Assembly (NCBI GenBank): GCA_027066435.1
Contig: JAMONX010000009.1
Span: 1-56,887 of the forward strand
Direction: 5' to 3'
Origin: Campylobacterales bacterium
Lineage (GTDB): Bacteria > Campylobacterota > Campylobacteria > Campylobacterales > QNZT01
Length of the DNA stretch: 56,887 bases
Of the stretch, positions 41,480 through 51,918 are shown one piece after another. Below the pieces are notes generated by a model that saw only the letters and a program-made list of their open reading frames with translations, was not told the DNA's origin and ran no database searches. The position numbers and the translations under genes were made by a program. Within the stretch, counting starts at the first letter, position 1. Each line of letters starts with the position of its first letter.

Positions 41480-42373
41480 ATGTTAGAAGAAGTAGAAGCA
41501 CTTATTGAAGATTTTGTGCAAGAAGTTGATGCTGAAGCAGCAAAACTGTATCAATCTTTTGCAAAAGGTAAAATGCTTAGGGCAAAACTTGTTTTAAAGA
41601 TTGCAGGTAAGAGTAAAGAGTCTATAAAATTAGCTGCTGTTATAGAGATGATTCATGCCGCTAGTTTGCTTCACGATGATGTTATAGATGAGTCTGATAC
41701 AAGAAGAGGGGTTGACTCTATCAATGCACTTTATGGTGACAAAACTGCAATTATGCTCGGTGATATACTATATTCAAAAGGTTTTTTAGAACTAGTCTCA
41801 TATGAAAAAGAGATAGCAGAGGCAATTTCAGATGCGGTTGTCCAACTCTCTGTTGGTGAGATGATGGATGTGACACTTTCTGATTCTATTAACTATAATG
41901 CTGATAAATATTTTGAGATGATTTATAAAAAGACTGCCGTTTTAATCGAGGCAACTTCTAAATGTTCCGCGATTTTGAGTCAAAAAGAGAGTGTTGCATT
42001 TGCCCTTTATGGTAAAAATCTAGGTTTAGCTTTTCAAATTATTGATGATGTATTGGATATTACCTCAAGTGATGAAGAGTTAGGAAAGCCTGCATTGGCT
42101 GATTTTAAAGAGGGAAAAACTACCCTCCCCTTTATCTACCTTTTTGAATCACTGCAAAATGATGATAGAAAAAAACTTATATCGCTTTATAAAAAAGAGC
42201 TAAATGTCGATAATAAACTTTGGATAAAAACAAAAATGAGAGAGAGTGGGGCGGTTTTCCGCTGTATTGAGTTGGCTAAAGAGTTAGGAGAAGAGGCACT
42301 AGAAGCTATTAAAAATTATAAAAATAGCGATTTAGAGCGTATAATTACACAGATGATAGAGAGAGATTATTAA
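41480..42373 (+). CDS. Polyprenyl diphosphate synthase
   Basis: 297 residues, trans-isoprenyl diphosphate synthase. First aspartate-rich motif LLHDDVIDESDTRRG (DDxxD), second GLAFQIIDDVLDIT (DDxxD). The residues before the first motif are small (AASLLH), which in this family allows long chains, so an octaprenyl/solanesyl-type product for the menaquinone tail is likelier than farnesyl diphosphate. One-base overlap with hemA. Confidence 0.87.
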   Translation: MLEEVEALIEDFVQEVDAEAAKLYQSFAKGKMLRAKLVLKIAGKSKESIKLAAVIEMIHAASLLHDDVIDESDTRRGVDSINALYGDKTAIMLGDILYSKGFLELVSYEKEIAEAISDAVVQLSVGEMMDVTLSDSINYNADKYFEMIYKKTAVLIEATSKCSAILSQKESVAFALYGKNLGLAFQIIDDVLDITSSDEELGKPALADFKEGKTTLPFIYLFESLQNDDRKKLISLYKKELNVDNKLWIKTKMRESGAVFRCIELAKELGEEALEAIKNYKNSDLERIITQMIERDY

Positions 42374-43701
42374 TGCACTATTTAACACTAAGTTACACAC
42401 ATAAAAACACCTGTATTGGTACTAGAGAAAAGTTGGCTTTTGAAAATGATGAAAGTTTAAAAATATTTTATGAAAAAATACTTGCACTAAAGCAGGTAAA
42501 TGAAGTTTTAATTGTTTCTACTTGTAACCGTGTTGAAATTTTTGCAAGTGTTAGTGAAGTTGATGAGATTTATGAAGTTGTTTTGGCAGAGCTTACGCAG
42601 CATAATGGTTTAAATGCAACAGAACTTATAGATAAAGGAGAAGTTCATAGAGATATGGATGCGGTTCATCATCTTTTTTCTGTAATTTCATCACTTGATA
42701 GTGTAGTGGTTGGTGAAACACAAATAGTATCTCAGATAAAAAATGCATTTGCATTTGCTTATGAAAATGGATATTGTGGACAAAAGATTGCAAGAGTTAT
42801 GCATAATGCTTTTAGATGCTCAGCAAGTGTTAGAAGTGCTACTGGAATTTCAAAAAATCCTATATCAGTTGCAAGTGTTGCAGTTGCAAAAGCAAAAGAG
42901 ATATTTGATGGCAATCTTGGTGGGTATACTGCTATTGTTGTCGGTGCTGGCGAGATGGGAGAGCTTACAGTAAAGCATCTTGCAAAAGCTGGTGCAAATA
43001 TTATAATTGTAAATAGAGATACAGAAAAAGCTCATAAAATTGCTCACGATATAGATGAAGTTACGGTTACAGTTGAGCCATTTTCTGAACTCAAAAGTCT
43101 TGTAAATCATTATAGGTTACTTTTTAGTGCGACTGGTGCTTCATCTCCTATAATTAATGAACATATTGTTGAAGAGACTACTTTTAAAAGATATTGGTTT
43201 GATATTGCAGTACCTAGAGATATCCAAGAGAGCGGTTTTAATAATGTTGATATCTATTCGGTAGATGATTTAAAAGGTATCATGGATAAAAATATCAAAG
43301 AGAGAGAAAAAAGTGCTAAAATTGCTTATGGAATTGTTGATGAGTTTACGCAAGATTTTTTTAAATGGTTACAGACACTCTCAGTTGATCCGCTTATTAA
43401 AGAGATTAGGGGGATGGCAAAAACTTGCAGTAAAAATGAGATAGAAAAAGCTATAAAAAAGGGTTATATTGATAAAAAACAACAAAAGCAAGTTGAAAAA
43501 ATCTTACATCAAGCTTTTAACTCATTTTTACACTCCCCTACAATAAATCTGAAAAAAATAGCAGAACAGCCTAGAGCTGATACTATAGTTCAATCAATTC
43601 AAGTATTTTTTGGATTAAATGCAAAGCAGAGAAAAGCACTTGATACTTATAAATGTGATTATCAAATTGAGAAAGATTTACAAAAAAAGGATGAAAATTG
43701 A
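42373..43701 (+). CDS. hemA: Glutamyl-tRNA reductase
   Basis: First step of the C5 heme pathway: glutamyl-tRNA to glutamate-1-semialdehyde. 442 residues. Catalytic Cys51 in [22 protein letters not shown], the NADPH domain [20 protein letters not shown] and the dimerisation tail [10 protein letters not shown]. Coupled to the genes on each side (one-base overlap before; TTGA overlap with proS after). Confidence 0.96.
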   Translation: MHYLTLSYTHKNTCIGTREKLAFENDESLKIFYEKILALKQVNEVLIVSTCNRVEIFASVSEVDEIYEVVLAELTQHNGLNATELIDKGEVHRDMDAVHHLFSVISSLDSVVVGETQIVSQIKNAFAFAYENGYCGQKIARVMHNAFRCSASVRSATGISKNPISVASVAVAKAKEIFDGNLGGYTAIVVGAGEMGELTVKHLAKAGANIIIVNRDTEKAHKIAHDIDEVTVTVEPFSELKSLVNHYRLLFSATGASSPIINEHIVEETTFKRYWFDIAVPRDIQESGFNNVDIYSVDDLKGIMDKNIKEREKSAKIAYGIVDEFTQDFFKWLQTLSVDPLIKEIRGMAKTCSKNEIEKAIKKGYIDKKQQKQVEKILHQAFNSFLHSPTINLKKIAEQPRADTIVQSIQVFFGLNAKQRKALDTYKCDYQIEKDLQKKDEN

Positions 43702-45389
43702 GATTTTCAAAACTCTTTGCTCCAACTACAAAGGATGCACCAAAAGATGCACTTTTACCTAGTCATATCTTCCTTATTCGTGGTGGTTTTATCTCACAAG
43801 TTGGTAGTGGAATTTATAACTTCTTACCTCTTGGAAAAATAGTCCTTGATAAAATTAAAAATGTTGTTAAGCAAGAGCTTGATTGCATAGATGCACAAGA
43901 GACACAACTTGGTTTTATAACTCCCTCAGAGCTTTGGAAAGAGAGTGGACGATATGATAAGTTTGGAAAAGAGCTTTTAAGATTTAAAGATAGAAAGAGC
44001 AATGAATTTGTTTTAGGTCCCACTCACGAAGAAGCCATGGTTGATTTAGTGCGAAGCCGTGTTAAAAGCTATAAGCAACTCCCTTTGAATCTATATCAAA
44101 TAAATATAAAATTTAGAGATGAAGCAAGACCTAGATATGGACTTTTAAGAGGTCGTGAATTTCTTATGAAAGATGGATATAGTTTTCATGAAGATGAGGA
44201 AGATTTAAAAAGAGAATTTTCTAAGATGCAACTTTGTTATGAGAATATACTCAAAAGATTAGGTTTAGAGTATAGGGTTGTAGATGCTGATAGTGGAGCG
44301 ATTGGTGGAAGTGGTTCAAAAGAGATAATGGTTCTTGCTGATAATGGTGAAGATGATATTGTTGTGTGTGAAGGTTGTGATTATGCCGCAAATATTGAAG
44401 CTGCAAAAAGAAAAAAACCAGATTTTGAAAAAAGCCAACCAAAGCAAGGCAGTGGTAAAATTCACACTCCAGATCTTAAAACTATTGAAGAGATAAGTTC
44501 ATTTTTAGAGATAAAACCAAGCTCGATGGTAAAAGCGGTAGTAAAAAAAGCAATCTATTCAGATAACGAAGAGATAGTCTTGTTTTTTATAAGAGGTTGT
44601 GATGTACTTCAAGAGACTAAAGCCCTAAGTGCTTGTGGTGCTATAGAGTTTGCTGATATTAGTGAAAATGAACTAGATAATCTTGGAATTGATGCAGGGT
44701 TTATAGGTCCAAATTCACAGAAGTTAAAAATGTTTGTAGATTTAGAACTCTCGAATGAGAAAGATTTTGTTTGTGGGGCAAATGAGAAAGATTACCATAT
44801 AAGTGGATTTAGTTTTGTAGATAAAAATTTTGAATATGTTGATTTGATTATGGTGCAAGAGGGTGATTTGTGTAGCTGTTGTGGTAGAGAGCTAAAGATA
44901 ACAAAAGGTATTGAAGTTGGACATATATTTATGCTAGGTGATACCTATTCAAAAGCATTAAATGCAACCTTTTTAGATAGAAATGGAAAAGCAAAACCAT
45001 ATATCATGGGAACTTATGGGATGGGAATTAGCAGACTTGTCGCAGTTATGATAGAGCAACATCATGATGAAAAAGGGTGTTTGTGGAGCAAGGAAAGTAC
45101 CCCCTTTGCACTATCTATCATAGTTTCAAATGTAAAAGATAAAGAGCAGTTATCATTTGCCCAAACTTTGTATGAGAAGCTTCAAAATGCAGGGGTTGAA
45201 GTATTGTTAGATGATAGGGCAGAGAGATTTGGATTTAAGATGAGTGATTTTGAACTTTTAGGCTTCCCAAAAGCTGTTATCGTTGGTAAAGGCTTAGCAA
45301 CTGGTGAAGTACAAATAGTTGATAGAAAAACACTTGAAAAAACAAGTATAGAAAAAGATAAAATTTTTGATAAGTTGATGGAGATATAA
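43698..45389 (+). CDS. proS: Prolyl-tRNA synthetase (bacterial type)
   Basis: 563 residues, class II synthetase. Motif 2 region [20 protein letters not shown], with [14 protein letters not shown], and motif 3 [17 protein letters not shown]. Between about 225 and 385 is the YbaK-like editing insertion ([21 protein letters not shown]) that clears Ala-tRNA-Pro. The C-terminal anticodon domain ends [15 protein letters not shown]. The start is TTG overlapping the hemA stop; no ATG is suitable. Confidence 0.97.
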   Translation: MRFSKLFAPTTKDAPKDALLPSHIFLIRGGFISQVGSGIYNFLPLGKIVLDKIKNVVKQELDCIDAQETQLGFITPSELWKESGRYDKFGKELLRFKDRKSNEFVLGPTHEEAMVDLVRSRVKSYKQLPLNLYQINIKFRDEARPRYGLLRGREFLMKDGYSFHEDEEDLKREFSKMQLCYENILKRLGLEYRVVDADSGAIGGSGSKEIMVLADNGEDDIVVCEGCDYAANIEAAKRKKPDFEKSQPKQGSGKIHTPDLKTIEEISSFLEIKPSSMVKAVVKKAIYSDNEEIVLFFIRGCDVLQETKALSACGAIEFADISENELDNLGIDAGFIGPNSQKLKMFVDLELSNEKDFVCGANEKDYHISGFSFVDKNFEYVDLIMVQEGDLCSCCGRELKITKGIEVGHIFMLGDTYSKALNATFLDRNGKAKPYIMGTYGMGISRLVAVMIEQHHDEKGCLWSKESTPFALSIIVSNVKDKEQLSFAQTLYEKLQNAGVEVLLDDRAERFGFKMSDFELLGFPKAVIVGKGLATGEVQIVDRKTLEKTSIEKDKIFDKLMEI

Positions 45390-45802
45390 TGCCGTATTTG
45401 ATAGTTTATCTGTTTATCGAAGTATTAGTCAGTGTTGAAATAGCTGGTAGGCTTGGTGGTCTTTTAACTTTTGTTGAGATTGTTATATCTGCATTAATTG
45501 GCTTTTTTCTGTTAGCAAATTTTAGATATACTATCTCTAAGAGTGCCTCTTCATTAATGAGTGGAGAGATTAGCATTCAAGATTTCCAAAAAATGAGCCT
45601 TTTCACACTCATAGGAGCGGTACTTTTAATAATACCGGGGTTTTTTAGTGATATGATAGGTGTCTTGTTACAGTTTAGCTTTTTTGGTTCACTGTTTGCA
45701 GGTAAAGTTTTAAATTTAAAAAATAATAAAAATATAAAAAAAGAAGGAAGAGATGATGCGATTGATGTCGAAGTTATTGATATTGACAATACTAAGCAGT
45801 AG
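45389..45802 (+). CDS. fxsA: FxsA-family membrane protein
   Basis: 137 residues with hydrophobic segments at about 2-18, 24-46 and 71-100. VEIAGRLGGLLTFVEIV and LLIIPGFFSDMIGVLL are the FxsA signatures. FxsA in E. coli affects phage T7 exclusion by F plasmid; the normal role is unknown. One-base overlap with proS; its last 50 bases are shared with the next gene in another frame. Confidence 0.85.
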   Translation: MPYLIVYLFIEVLVSVEIAGRLGGLLTFVEIVISALIGFFLLANFRYTISKSASSLMSGEISIQDFQKMSLFTLIGAVLLIIPGFFSDMIGVLLQFSFFGSLFAGKVLNLKNNKNIKKEGRDDAIDVEVIDIDNTKQ

Positions 45803-46634
45803 TTTAATTTTTGCAAAAACAGAGTTAAAAAATGAGAAAGTAGAAGAAGTTGGAAAGATTGAGAAGAGTCTTACTGATTATGTTAAAAAAGCAATTAGTG
45901 TAAACAAAGATTTTACCCTTAAAGATATTCGTGTTCGTCAAAGTAAAGATATTGAAAAACTTTCAGGTTGGAAAATTTACTTTTTAGATATCGATTTAGA
46001 AATTAAATCTCAAGATAATAAACTTTTAACAGTTCATGACAAGATATTTACAAATGGTGTGTTTATCTCAAGAGATTTTATAGATATTGCTACAAAGAAA
46101 TCTTTAAAAGATAGAATTGTACCAGATATGGATGATTCATTTTATAGAAAAGATCGTTTGATATATGGAAATGAAAATGCAAAAGATAAGATTGTTATTT
46201 TTAGTGATCCTATCTGTCCATTTTGCCAAAATTATATGCCAGAAATTTTAAAAGCAGTTAAAGCAAATCCTAAAAAAATTGCGCTTTATTATTATCATTT
46301 CCCTTTAACAATGATGCATCCAGAAGCTCCAACTGTTATAAAAGCCGCTATGGCACTTGAAAAAAAAGGTGTAAAAGATGCTATTTTAAAACTATATGAG
46401 CAAAAATTTAAAATTGAATCAAAAGATGAAAAGGTAATTCTTGATGAATTTAATAAAAAAATGGGTTCAAAGCTAACGCTTGAAGAGATTAATACTCAAG
46501 AGATACTCAAACATTATAGTCAAGATTTAGAGCTTGCAGGTAAGATGATGATAGGTGGTACACCAACTGTTTACCTTAATGGAAAAAAAGATTTTAGTAG
46601 AACTAAATACAAAGAGATATTAGGAATAAAATGA
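45753..46634 (+). CDS. Periplasmic thiol-disulfide protein (DsbA/DsbC type)
   Basis: 293 residues from the first ATG; the second ATG (45756) is better placed behind GGAAG. The signal peptide runs through LILTILSSSLIFA. An N-terminal domain of about 130 residues precedes a thioredoxin fold with active site CPFC (SDPICPFCQNYM) and the cis-Pro loop GGTPTVYLNG. The two-part layout resembles DsbC/DsbG, with DsbA-like thioredoxin domain. Probably oxidises or isomerises disulfides in exported proteins, possibly helping c-cytochrome maturation. It overlaps fxsA by 50 bases and hemC by four. Confidence 0.82.
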   Translation: MMRLMSKLLILTILSSSLIFAKTELKNEKVEEVGKIEKSLTDYVKKAISVNKDFTLKDIRVRQSKDIEKLSGWKIYFLDIDLEIKSQDNKLLTVHDKIFTNGVFISRDFIDIATKKSLKDRIVPDMDDSFYRKDRLIYGNENAKDKIVIFSDPICPFCQNYMPEILKAVKANPKKIALYYYHFPLTMMHPEAPTVIKAAMALEKKGVKDAILKLYEQKFKIESKDEKVILDEFNKKMGSKLTLEEINTQEILKHYSQDLELAGKMMIGGTPTVYLNGKKDFSRTKYKEILGIK

Positions 46635-47575
46635 AAAAATTAGTCATTGCTACAAGAGGAAGTAAATTAGCACTTTGGCAATCTGAACATATTAAAAAAG
46701 TTTTAGAAGATGCACATCAAGGTTTAGAGGTTGAGTTAAAGGTTATGAAAACTAAAGGGGATATCATCTTAGATACCTCTTTAGCAAAAATTGGAGGAAA
46801 AGGGCTTTTTACTAAAGAGTTAGAAGAAGCGATGCTAAGAGGTGAAGCACATATCGCCGTTCATAGTTTAAAAGATATGCCTATAGAGTTTCCAGATGGT
46901 CTTAAACTTGCTATCATAACTAAAAGAGAAGATGTAAGAGATGCACTTTTGAGTCAAAAATATAAAAGTATTGATGAACTTCCCCAAAATGCAGTCGTAG
47001 GCACAACAAGTCTAAGAAGAAGAATGCAGATATTAGCATTAAGACCAGACTTAGTTATCAAAAACTTAAGAGGTAATATAAATACTAGAATTAGAAAACT
47101 AAAAGAGGGTGAGTATGATGCTATTATTTTAGCAGCTGCTGGGATTAATAGACTTGGACTCTCAGGTGAAGTAAATTTTGTAACTCCAATTTCTACAACA
47201 GAGATGATACCTGCTATGGGGCAAGCTGCTTTGGGTATAGAATCAATCGATGACCCTAAAGTGCTTGAACTTATCTCAATACTTGGTGATGAAGAGGCGA
47301 CGATTGAAACTACAATTGAGAGAGATTTTGTTGGTCTACTTGAGGGTGGATGTCAAGTTCCAATCGGAGTAAATGCTAAGATAAAAGGCAATGAAATTAT
47401 AGTTCGATCAATTGTTGGTATGCCAGATGGAACGGAACTTTTAAAAGAGAAGAGTTTAGGTAAAAAGAGTGATTATCGTTTGATTGGTAAAGAGCTTGCA
47501 GATACAATGATTGAAAATGGAGCTATAAAGCTACTCAAAAGAGCAGAGGAACTTGCACTTAAAGAGATATTATAA
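46631..47575 (+). CDS. hemC: Porphobilinogen deaminase (hydroxymethylbilane synthase)
   Basis: Joins four porphobilinogens in heme synthesis. 314 residues. IATRGSKLALWQSE, HSLKDMP, GTTSLRRRMQ, NLRGNINTR and the cofactor-binding Cys in LEGGCQVPIG. Second heme gene of the same operon as hemA; the supply matters for the many cytochromes encoded here. ATGA overlap with the Dsb-type gene. Confidence 0.96.
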   Translation: MKKLVIATRGSKLALWQSEHIKKVLEDAHQGLEVELKVMKTKGDIILDTSLAKIGGKGLFTKELEEAMLRGEAHIAVHSLKDMPIEFPDGLKLAIITKREDVRDALLSQKYKSIDELPQNAVVGTTSLRRRMQILALRPDLVIKNLRGNINTRIRKLKEGEYDAIILAAAGINRLGLSGEVNFVTPISTTEMIPAMGQAALGIESIDDPKVLELISILGDEEATIETTIERDFVGLLEGGCQVPIGVNAKIKGNEIIVRSIVGMPDGTELLKEKSLGKKSDYRLIGKELADTMIENGAIKLLKRAEELALKEIL

Positions 47576-47594
47576 AAAAGGAATTATTTAGGTT

Positions 47595-49409
47595 ATGAAT
47601 GAAGCTATAGAGTTATTAAAAGAACATAACCTGCTAAGAGTTATTAGTGAGGAAGTTGATATTGATTTGGAGATTCCTCATATTGCTTATATTGAAGTGA
47701 AAAGTAGTGACTCAAAAGCTCTGCTTTTTACAAATCCAGTTAGTAAAAGATTGGGTAAAAAATTTACAACACCGGTTCTTATGAATATTTTTGGTTCTAA
47801 GAAAGCTACAAATCTTTTTCTCGGTAAAGATGCAAATGATATTGCAAATGAGATAGAGTCTTTGCTTCATTTAAAACCTCCAGTTTCGTTAACTCAGAAA
47901 TTTGGCTTACTTTCACAACTTTTTAGTCTCAAAAATGTTTTTCCAAAGAGAATTAAAAAAAGAGGTGCATCTCAAGAGTTTGTTAGTAAAGGTGAAAATG
48001 TAAATCTATACGATATACCAGTTTTAAAAACCTGGAGTGAAGATGGTGGACCTTTTATAACGATGGGACAGGTTTATACACACTCTTTAAATGGTGAAAT
48101 TAAAAATCTTGGAATGTATCGCTTGCAAGTTTATGATAAAAATAGACTTGGTATGCATTGGCAAATACATAAAGATAGTGCAAATTTTTTCCAAGAGTAT
48201 AAAAAAGCGGGTAAACTTATGCCTGTTTCAATAGCAGTAGGTGGAGATCCACTTTATACTTGGGCAGCAACTGCACCACTCCCTCATGGAATATTTGAAC
48301 TTTTGATGTATGGTTTTATTAAGGGTGAAAGTGCAAGAATTGTTAAATCTTTGACAAATGATATCTGGGTTCCTGAAGATGCAGATTTTGTGATTGAGGG
48401 GTTTGTAGATCCTACTAAAATAGAGATAGAGGGACCTTTTGGAGATCATACTGGTTATTATACTTTAGAGGATGAGTATCCTGTGATGGATGTAAGTTGT
48501 ATAACTCATAAAAAAGATCCAGTATATCTAGCAACAGTTGTTGGAAAACCACCATTAGAAGATAAGTATATGGGCTGGGCAACTGGAAGAATTTTTTTAC
48601 CACTTCTTAAAACTACAGCTCCAGATTTGATTGATTATGTAATGCCTGAAAATGGTGCATTTCACAATCTTATCATTGCAAAAATGAAGACTTCATATCC
48701 AGGACATGCAAAGCAATTTATGCATGCATTTTGGGGTGTGGGGCAGATGAGTTTTGTAAAACATGCAATCTTTGTAAATGAAGATGCACCGGATTTAGAT
48801 GATTATGAAGCTTTGAGTGATTATATTTGTGATCGTTTGATGGTTGAAAATACTCTTATTAGTGAAGGTGTGTGTGATGCACTCGATCACTCATCAGATA
48901 GTTTTGCATATGGTGGAAAGCTTGGCATTGATTGTACGGCTGATAATGTCAATTTTCCTAAAAAAACTACGATAAAAGATAATGAGCTTTTAAAAAAGAT
49001 AGTTGAAATTGTCCCTGAAGTTTCAGAAATAAAACAGTACAAAACATATACAAAAACTCCAATTTGTGTTATAGCAATTGATAAAAAAGAGAAAATTTCA
49101 AAGATTTATAAAAAGTTAAAGCCTATAAAAGAGTATGTAAAGTTACTTATTTTTGTAGATAAAAAAAATAATGATGTAAATAATCCATATATGCTGATTT
49201 GGCGTGTAGCAAATAATATAGATGCATCTCGTGATATTTACTTAGAGAGAGAGTTTATAGGGATTGATGGTACAAATAAAGGCGAAATTGAGAATTTTCC
49301 AAGAGAGTGGCCCGGTGATACAAATTGTGATAAAAAAGTTATTAAATCATTAATAAATAGAGGTTTGATAACAGCTGACGAGAAGTTCTTAAAGAGGTTT
49401 TATATATAA
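47595..49409 (+). CDS. ubiD: UbiD-family decarboxylase
   Basis: 604 residues, prenylated-FMN-dependent decarboxylase. Typical stretches: KTWSEDGGPFITMGQVYT, GMYRLQVYD, GMHWQIHKDSA, the catalytic-site EIEGPFGDHTGYY and PVYLATVVGKPP. Campylobacterota make menaquinone by the futalosine route, where a UbiD-like protein with UbiX is a candidate for the late decarboxylation. The ubiX 3' end lies at the right edge of this window. It is longer than E. coli UbiD (497), mostly at the C-terminus. AAGG lies 12 bases before the ATG. Confidence 0.9.
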   Translation: MNEAIELLKEHNLLRVISEEVDIDLEIPHIAYIEVKSSDSKALLFTNPVSKRLGKKFTTPVLMNIFGSKKATNLFLGKDANDIANEIESLLHLKPPVSLTQKFGLLSQLFSLKNVFPKRIKKRGASQEFVSKGENVNLYDIPVLKTWSEDGGPFITMGQVYTHSLNGEIKNLGMYRLQVYDKNRLGMHWQIHKDSANFFQEYKKAGKLMPVSIAVGGDPLYTWAATAPLPHGIFELLMYGFIKGESARIVKSLTNDIWVPEDADFVIEGFVDPTKIEIEGPFGDHTGYYTLEDEYPVMDVSCITHKKDPVYLATVVGKPPLEDKYMGWATGRIFLPLLKTTAPDLIDYVMPENGAFHNLIIAKMKTSYPGHAKQFMHAFWGVGQMSFVKHAIFVNEDAPDLDDYEALSDYICDRLMVENTLISEGVCDALDHSSDSFAYGGKLGIDCTADNVNFPKKTTIKDNELLKKIVEIVPEVSEIKQYKTYTKTPICVIAIDKKEKISKIYKKLKPIKEYVKLLIFVDKKNNDVNNPYMLIWRVANNIDASRDIYLEREFIGIDGTNKGEIENFPREWPGDTNCDKKVIKSLINRGLITADEKFLKRFYI

Positions 49410-49434
49410 TACCTGCGATATCTAGTGATTTTTG

Positions 49435-49440
49435 TATAAT
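49435..49440 (+). promoter_or_regulatory. Extended -10 box upstream of the proline-rich outer-membrane protein
   Basis: TGTATAAT, 110 bases before the ATG at 49551. The leader between is AT-rich with no strong hairpin; TTAGGAG near 49540 is the ribosome binding site. Confidence 0.4.
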
Positions 49441-49550
49441 ATATTGTATAAGTATATGCAAAAATCAAATATAGTAGACAAAATTAAATTTAGTTTAATA
49501 ATAAATTGTGTACTATGAATGATAAAATTTTTTTAAATTAGGAGTTTAGA

Positions 49551-50261
49551 ATGAGAAAAGTTATATTGATGGCTGCGACTGCCTCAGTTTTATTTGCAGG
49601 TGCAGATATTGAACCGTTGGTTGATTATGAAGTTAAAGATGTTCAAGAAGCTAAAATTGAAGAGGTAAAGCAAGTTATCCCAGCACCTGTTCCTGCTCCT
49701 GTAGTAGAACCTACACCTGCTCCCGTTGTAGCACCTGTAGTAGTTGCTAAGAAGAATTGGTATGTTGGTTTAGACGCACTATGTGGAAGATTTGAAACAA
49801 ACTCAGGAGCTTGTTCGTGTCTAGGTAATGTTGTCGCAAAGCTTGGTTATGATTTTAATAAATATATTGGAATTGAGGGTCGTGTAGGATATGGGATTAC
49901 AGAAGCTGACCATGATGGTGGCGGAACATCAAAAATTAAAGAAAATTATGGAATTTATTTAAAACCTCAATTGCCTCTTGGTGATACTGTATCTCTTTTT
50001 GGACTTGCAGGTTATGCAAAAGCAAAAGTAGAAAGCAATGGTGTCTCTCCTGGATTTACAGGAACTCTTAATGAGGCGAGTCCTTCTTTTGGTTTGGGAT
50101 TAGAGTATAAAATCAATGATAGTTGGAGTATCCTTGCTGAAGGTGTTAGACTTTTACACAGTGTAGAAGCATCAACTGGTACATATACACCAACTCCATC
50201 ACCAGCTGAAGATGATATCAACCTTGATACCTACGGTTTTGGTGTTAATTATAGATTCTAA
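49551..50261 (+). CDS. Outer-membrane beta-barrel protein with proline-rich N-terminal linker
   Basis: 236 residues. Signal peptide ending near VLFAGA. Residues about 42-66 are a Pro/Ala/Val-rich linker (PAPVPAPVVEPTPAPVVAP) with PAPV-type repeats. From KKNWYVGLDA on comes an 8-stranded-type barrel of OmpA-N/opacity style, ending GFGVNYRF with terminal Phe. Unusually for such a barrel it holds two close cysteines (CSC in SGACSCLG) plus one in DALCG. Proline-rich linkers next to barrels are often used to span to peptidoglycan, but here the linker is N-terminal. Function unknown. Confidence 0.75.
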   Translation: MRKVILMAATASVLFAGADIEPLVDYEVKDVQEAKIEEVKQVIPAPVPAPVVEPTPAPVVAPVVVAKKNWYVGLDALCGRFETNSGACSCLGNVVAKLGYDFNKYIGIEGRVGYGITEADHDGGGTSKIKENYGIYLKPQLPLGDTVSLFGLAGYAKAKVESNGVSPGFTGTLNEASPSFGLGLEYKINDSWSILAEGVRLLHSVEASTGTYTPTPSPAEDDINLDTYGFGVNYRF

Positions 50262-50267
50262 TTATAT

Positions 50268-50291
50268 CAAGGAGAGATTTTTCTCTTCTTG
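50268..50291 (+). terminator. Hairpin after the barrel gene
   Basis: CAAGGAGAG / CTCTTCTTG pair over 9 positions (one G-T) around ATTTTT, 7 bases after the stop. GCCCTTATCTT follows, so the T-tract is poor; it may terminate partly before the L,D-transpeptidase gene. Confidence 0.45.
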
Positions 50292-50310
50292 CCCTTATCT
50301 TACTTAAATT

Positions 50311-51918
50311 ATGAAAATTTTTCTTTTTTTCTTTTTTTTCCTCTCAAATATTTATGCATTTATAGATATAAATACAACTTGTTGTAAGAGTGAAATTACA
50401 CAGCAGTCGGTAGAGATAATATTAAATAATCCCAAATTAGTTAATAAGTTTTATCAAAACAATCAGTATAAACTTCATTGGGATGAGCGAGATTTAAAAG
50501 ATTTCATAAGAGCGAGTGAAGATACAATAATGAACTATTTGGGAGTTGATTATCATCAGGATGAGATAAATCACTTGATGAGTTCGATTAATAATTATGA
50601 TAAAGATATTCAAAAAAGTGTTTTAGCAAGAATTGAATTATTAGCTACGGATGGTTTCTTTTCATTTGCAAAAGATTTGAGTGTTGGTTTTATAGATTTT
50701 AAATATTTTCAAGAACTTTTAAAGTCTCAAGAATATGATCTTGTTTGGGAGAGAGACAAAAAAATATATAATTACCAAGAAGATTTAGTACTTGCTTTAA
50801 AAACAAACATGATTGAAGTTTTATTTCAACGATATTTGCCAATTTCAAAGGATTATAGAAAATTGGTAGAGGCTTATCATAGATATACTACTATAGAATT
50901 TCCAAAAGTTGATTATGGTAAATTGATGAAAGAGGGAGACTATGGATATCGTGCAACACAACTTAAAGCGTATCTTGTGCAAACTGGCGATTTAAGAGAT
51001 GTTGATGAGAGTTATTTGGAGTTTCCGACATTTGATAGTAAATTAAAACAAGCCCTTAAGAGATTTCAAAAGAGACACTACCTAAAAGAGACAGGAGAAC
51101 TTGATAGAGTCTCTGTACTCTATACTAGAAAGAGTCTTGAAAAAAAAATAGAACTTATAAAGCTTAATATTGAAAGGTATAAACTTTTCCCTCATATATA
51201 TGATAAAGATTATATTATTATAAATATACCAGAGTTTTCGTTGAAGTTTTTTAAAAATCATGTTTTAATAGATGATATTTTTGTTGTTATAGGGCGAGAA
51301 GATCGTCCAACGCCTATATTTAGCGATATTTTGGAGTATATAGTATTAAATCCTTCATGGAATATCCCTAAATCTCTAGTTAGAAGAGATTACCTTCCAA
51401 TGCTAATATCAAATCCTAGCTCATTAGAAGAAGAGGGGATATTTATACACACTTCTGCTTCAAGATATTCTACTAAGATAGATCCTGCAAAAATGAGCTG
51501 GGAAAAGTATCTTGATGAAGATATTAATATTCCATACTATTTTATGCAGTATCCTGGCGAGCAAAATGTTTTAGGCAAAATGAAATTTATCTTTCCTAAC
51601 AAATATTCAGTTTATCTACACGATACAAATGCAAAGTCATTGACAGATAAAAAGTATAGACTCTATAGTTCTGGATGCATTAGGTTATCTAAGCCTTATG
51701 AATTGCTTAGTATCCTCTCTCATTATACGGCATACTCTTATGAGCAACTTCTTAATTTAATTGAAGGCGGAAAAACTAGAAAAATTCCTCTCAAAACTAG
51801 AATCCCTATTCATATTAGATATTTTACTGTATTTACAGATGAATATGGTGATGTATCCTTTAGAAAAGATTTTTATGGCTTAGATGCATTGCAACTAAAA
51901 GCAATGGCTACTCCTTAA
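50311..51918 (+). CDS. L,D-transpeptidase (YcbB-like)
   Basis: 535 residues. Signal peptide (KIFLFFFFFLSNIYA). An N-terminal domain is followed by a peptidoglycan-binding helical domain (about 200-270: LKQALKRFQKRHYLKETGELD), then a YkuD catalytic domain with VYLHDT, and SSGCIRLSKPYELL, where Cys456 is the nucleophile. The order matches YcbB/LdtD-type enzymes that make 3-3 cross-links in peptidoglycan, or fix proteins to it. In curved or helical Campylobacterota such enzymes may shape the cell. Its 3' end overlaps cysE tail-to-tail by 11 bases. Confidence 0.88.
   Translation: MKIFLFFFFFLSNIYAFIDINTTCCKSEITQQSVEIILNNPKLVNKFYQNNQYKLHWDERDLKDFIRASEDTIMNYLGVDYHQDEINHLMSSINNYDKDIQKSVLARIELLATDGFFSFAKDLSVGFIDFKYFQELLKSQEYDLVWERDKKIYNYQEDLVLALKTNMIEVLFQRYLPISKDYRKLVEAYHRYTTIEFPKVDYGKLMKEGDYGYRATQLKAYLVQTGDLRDVDESYLEFPTFDSKLKQALKRFQKRHYLKETGELDRVSVLYTRKSLEKKIELIKLNIERYKLFPHIYDKDYIIINIPEFSLKFFKNHVLIDDIFVVIGREDRPTPIFSDILEYIVLNPSWNIPKSLVRRDYLPMLISNPSSLEEEGIFIHTSASRYSTKIDPAKMSWEKYLDEDINIPYYFMQYPGEQNVLGKMKFIFPNKYSVYLHDTNAKSLTDKKYRLYSSGCIRLSKPYELLSILSHYTAYSYEQLLNLIEGGKTRKIPLKTRIPIHIRYFTVFTDEYGDVSFRKDFYGLDALQLKAMATP

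Noticed and set aside
49681-49740. Proline-rich repeat as a DNA repeat or recombination hotspot
   Set aside because: The short GCACCTGT/CCTGCTCC-like repeats are simply codons for the PAPV linker.
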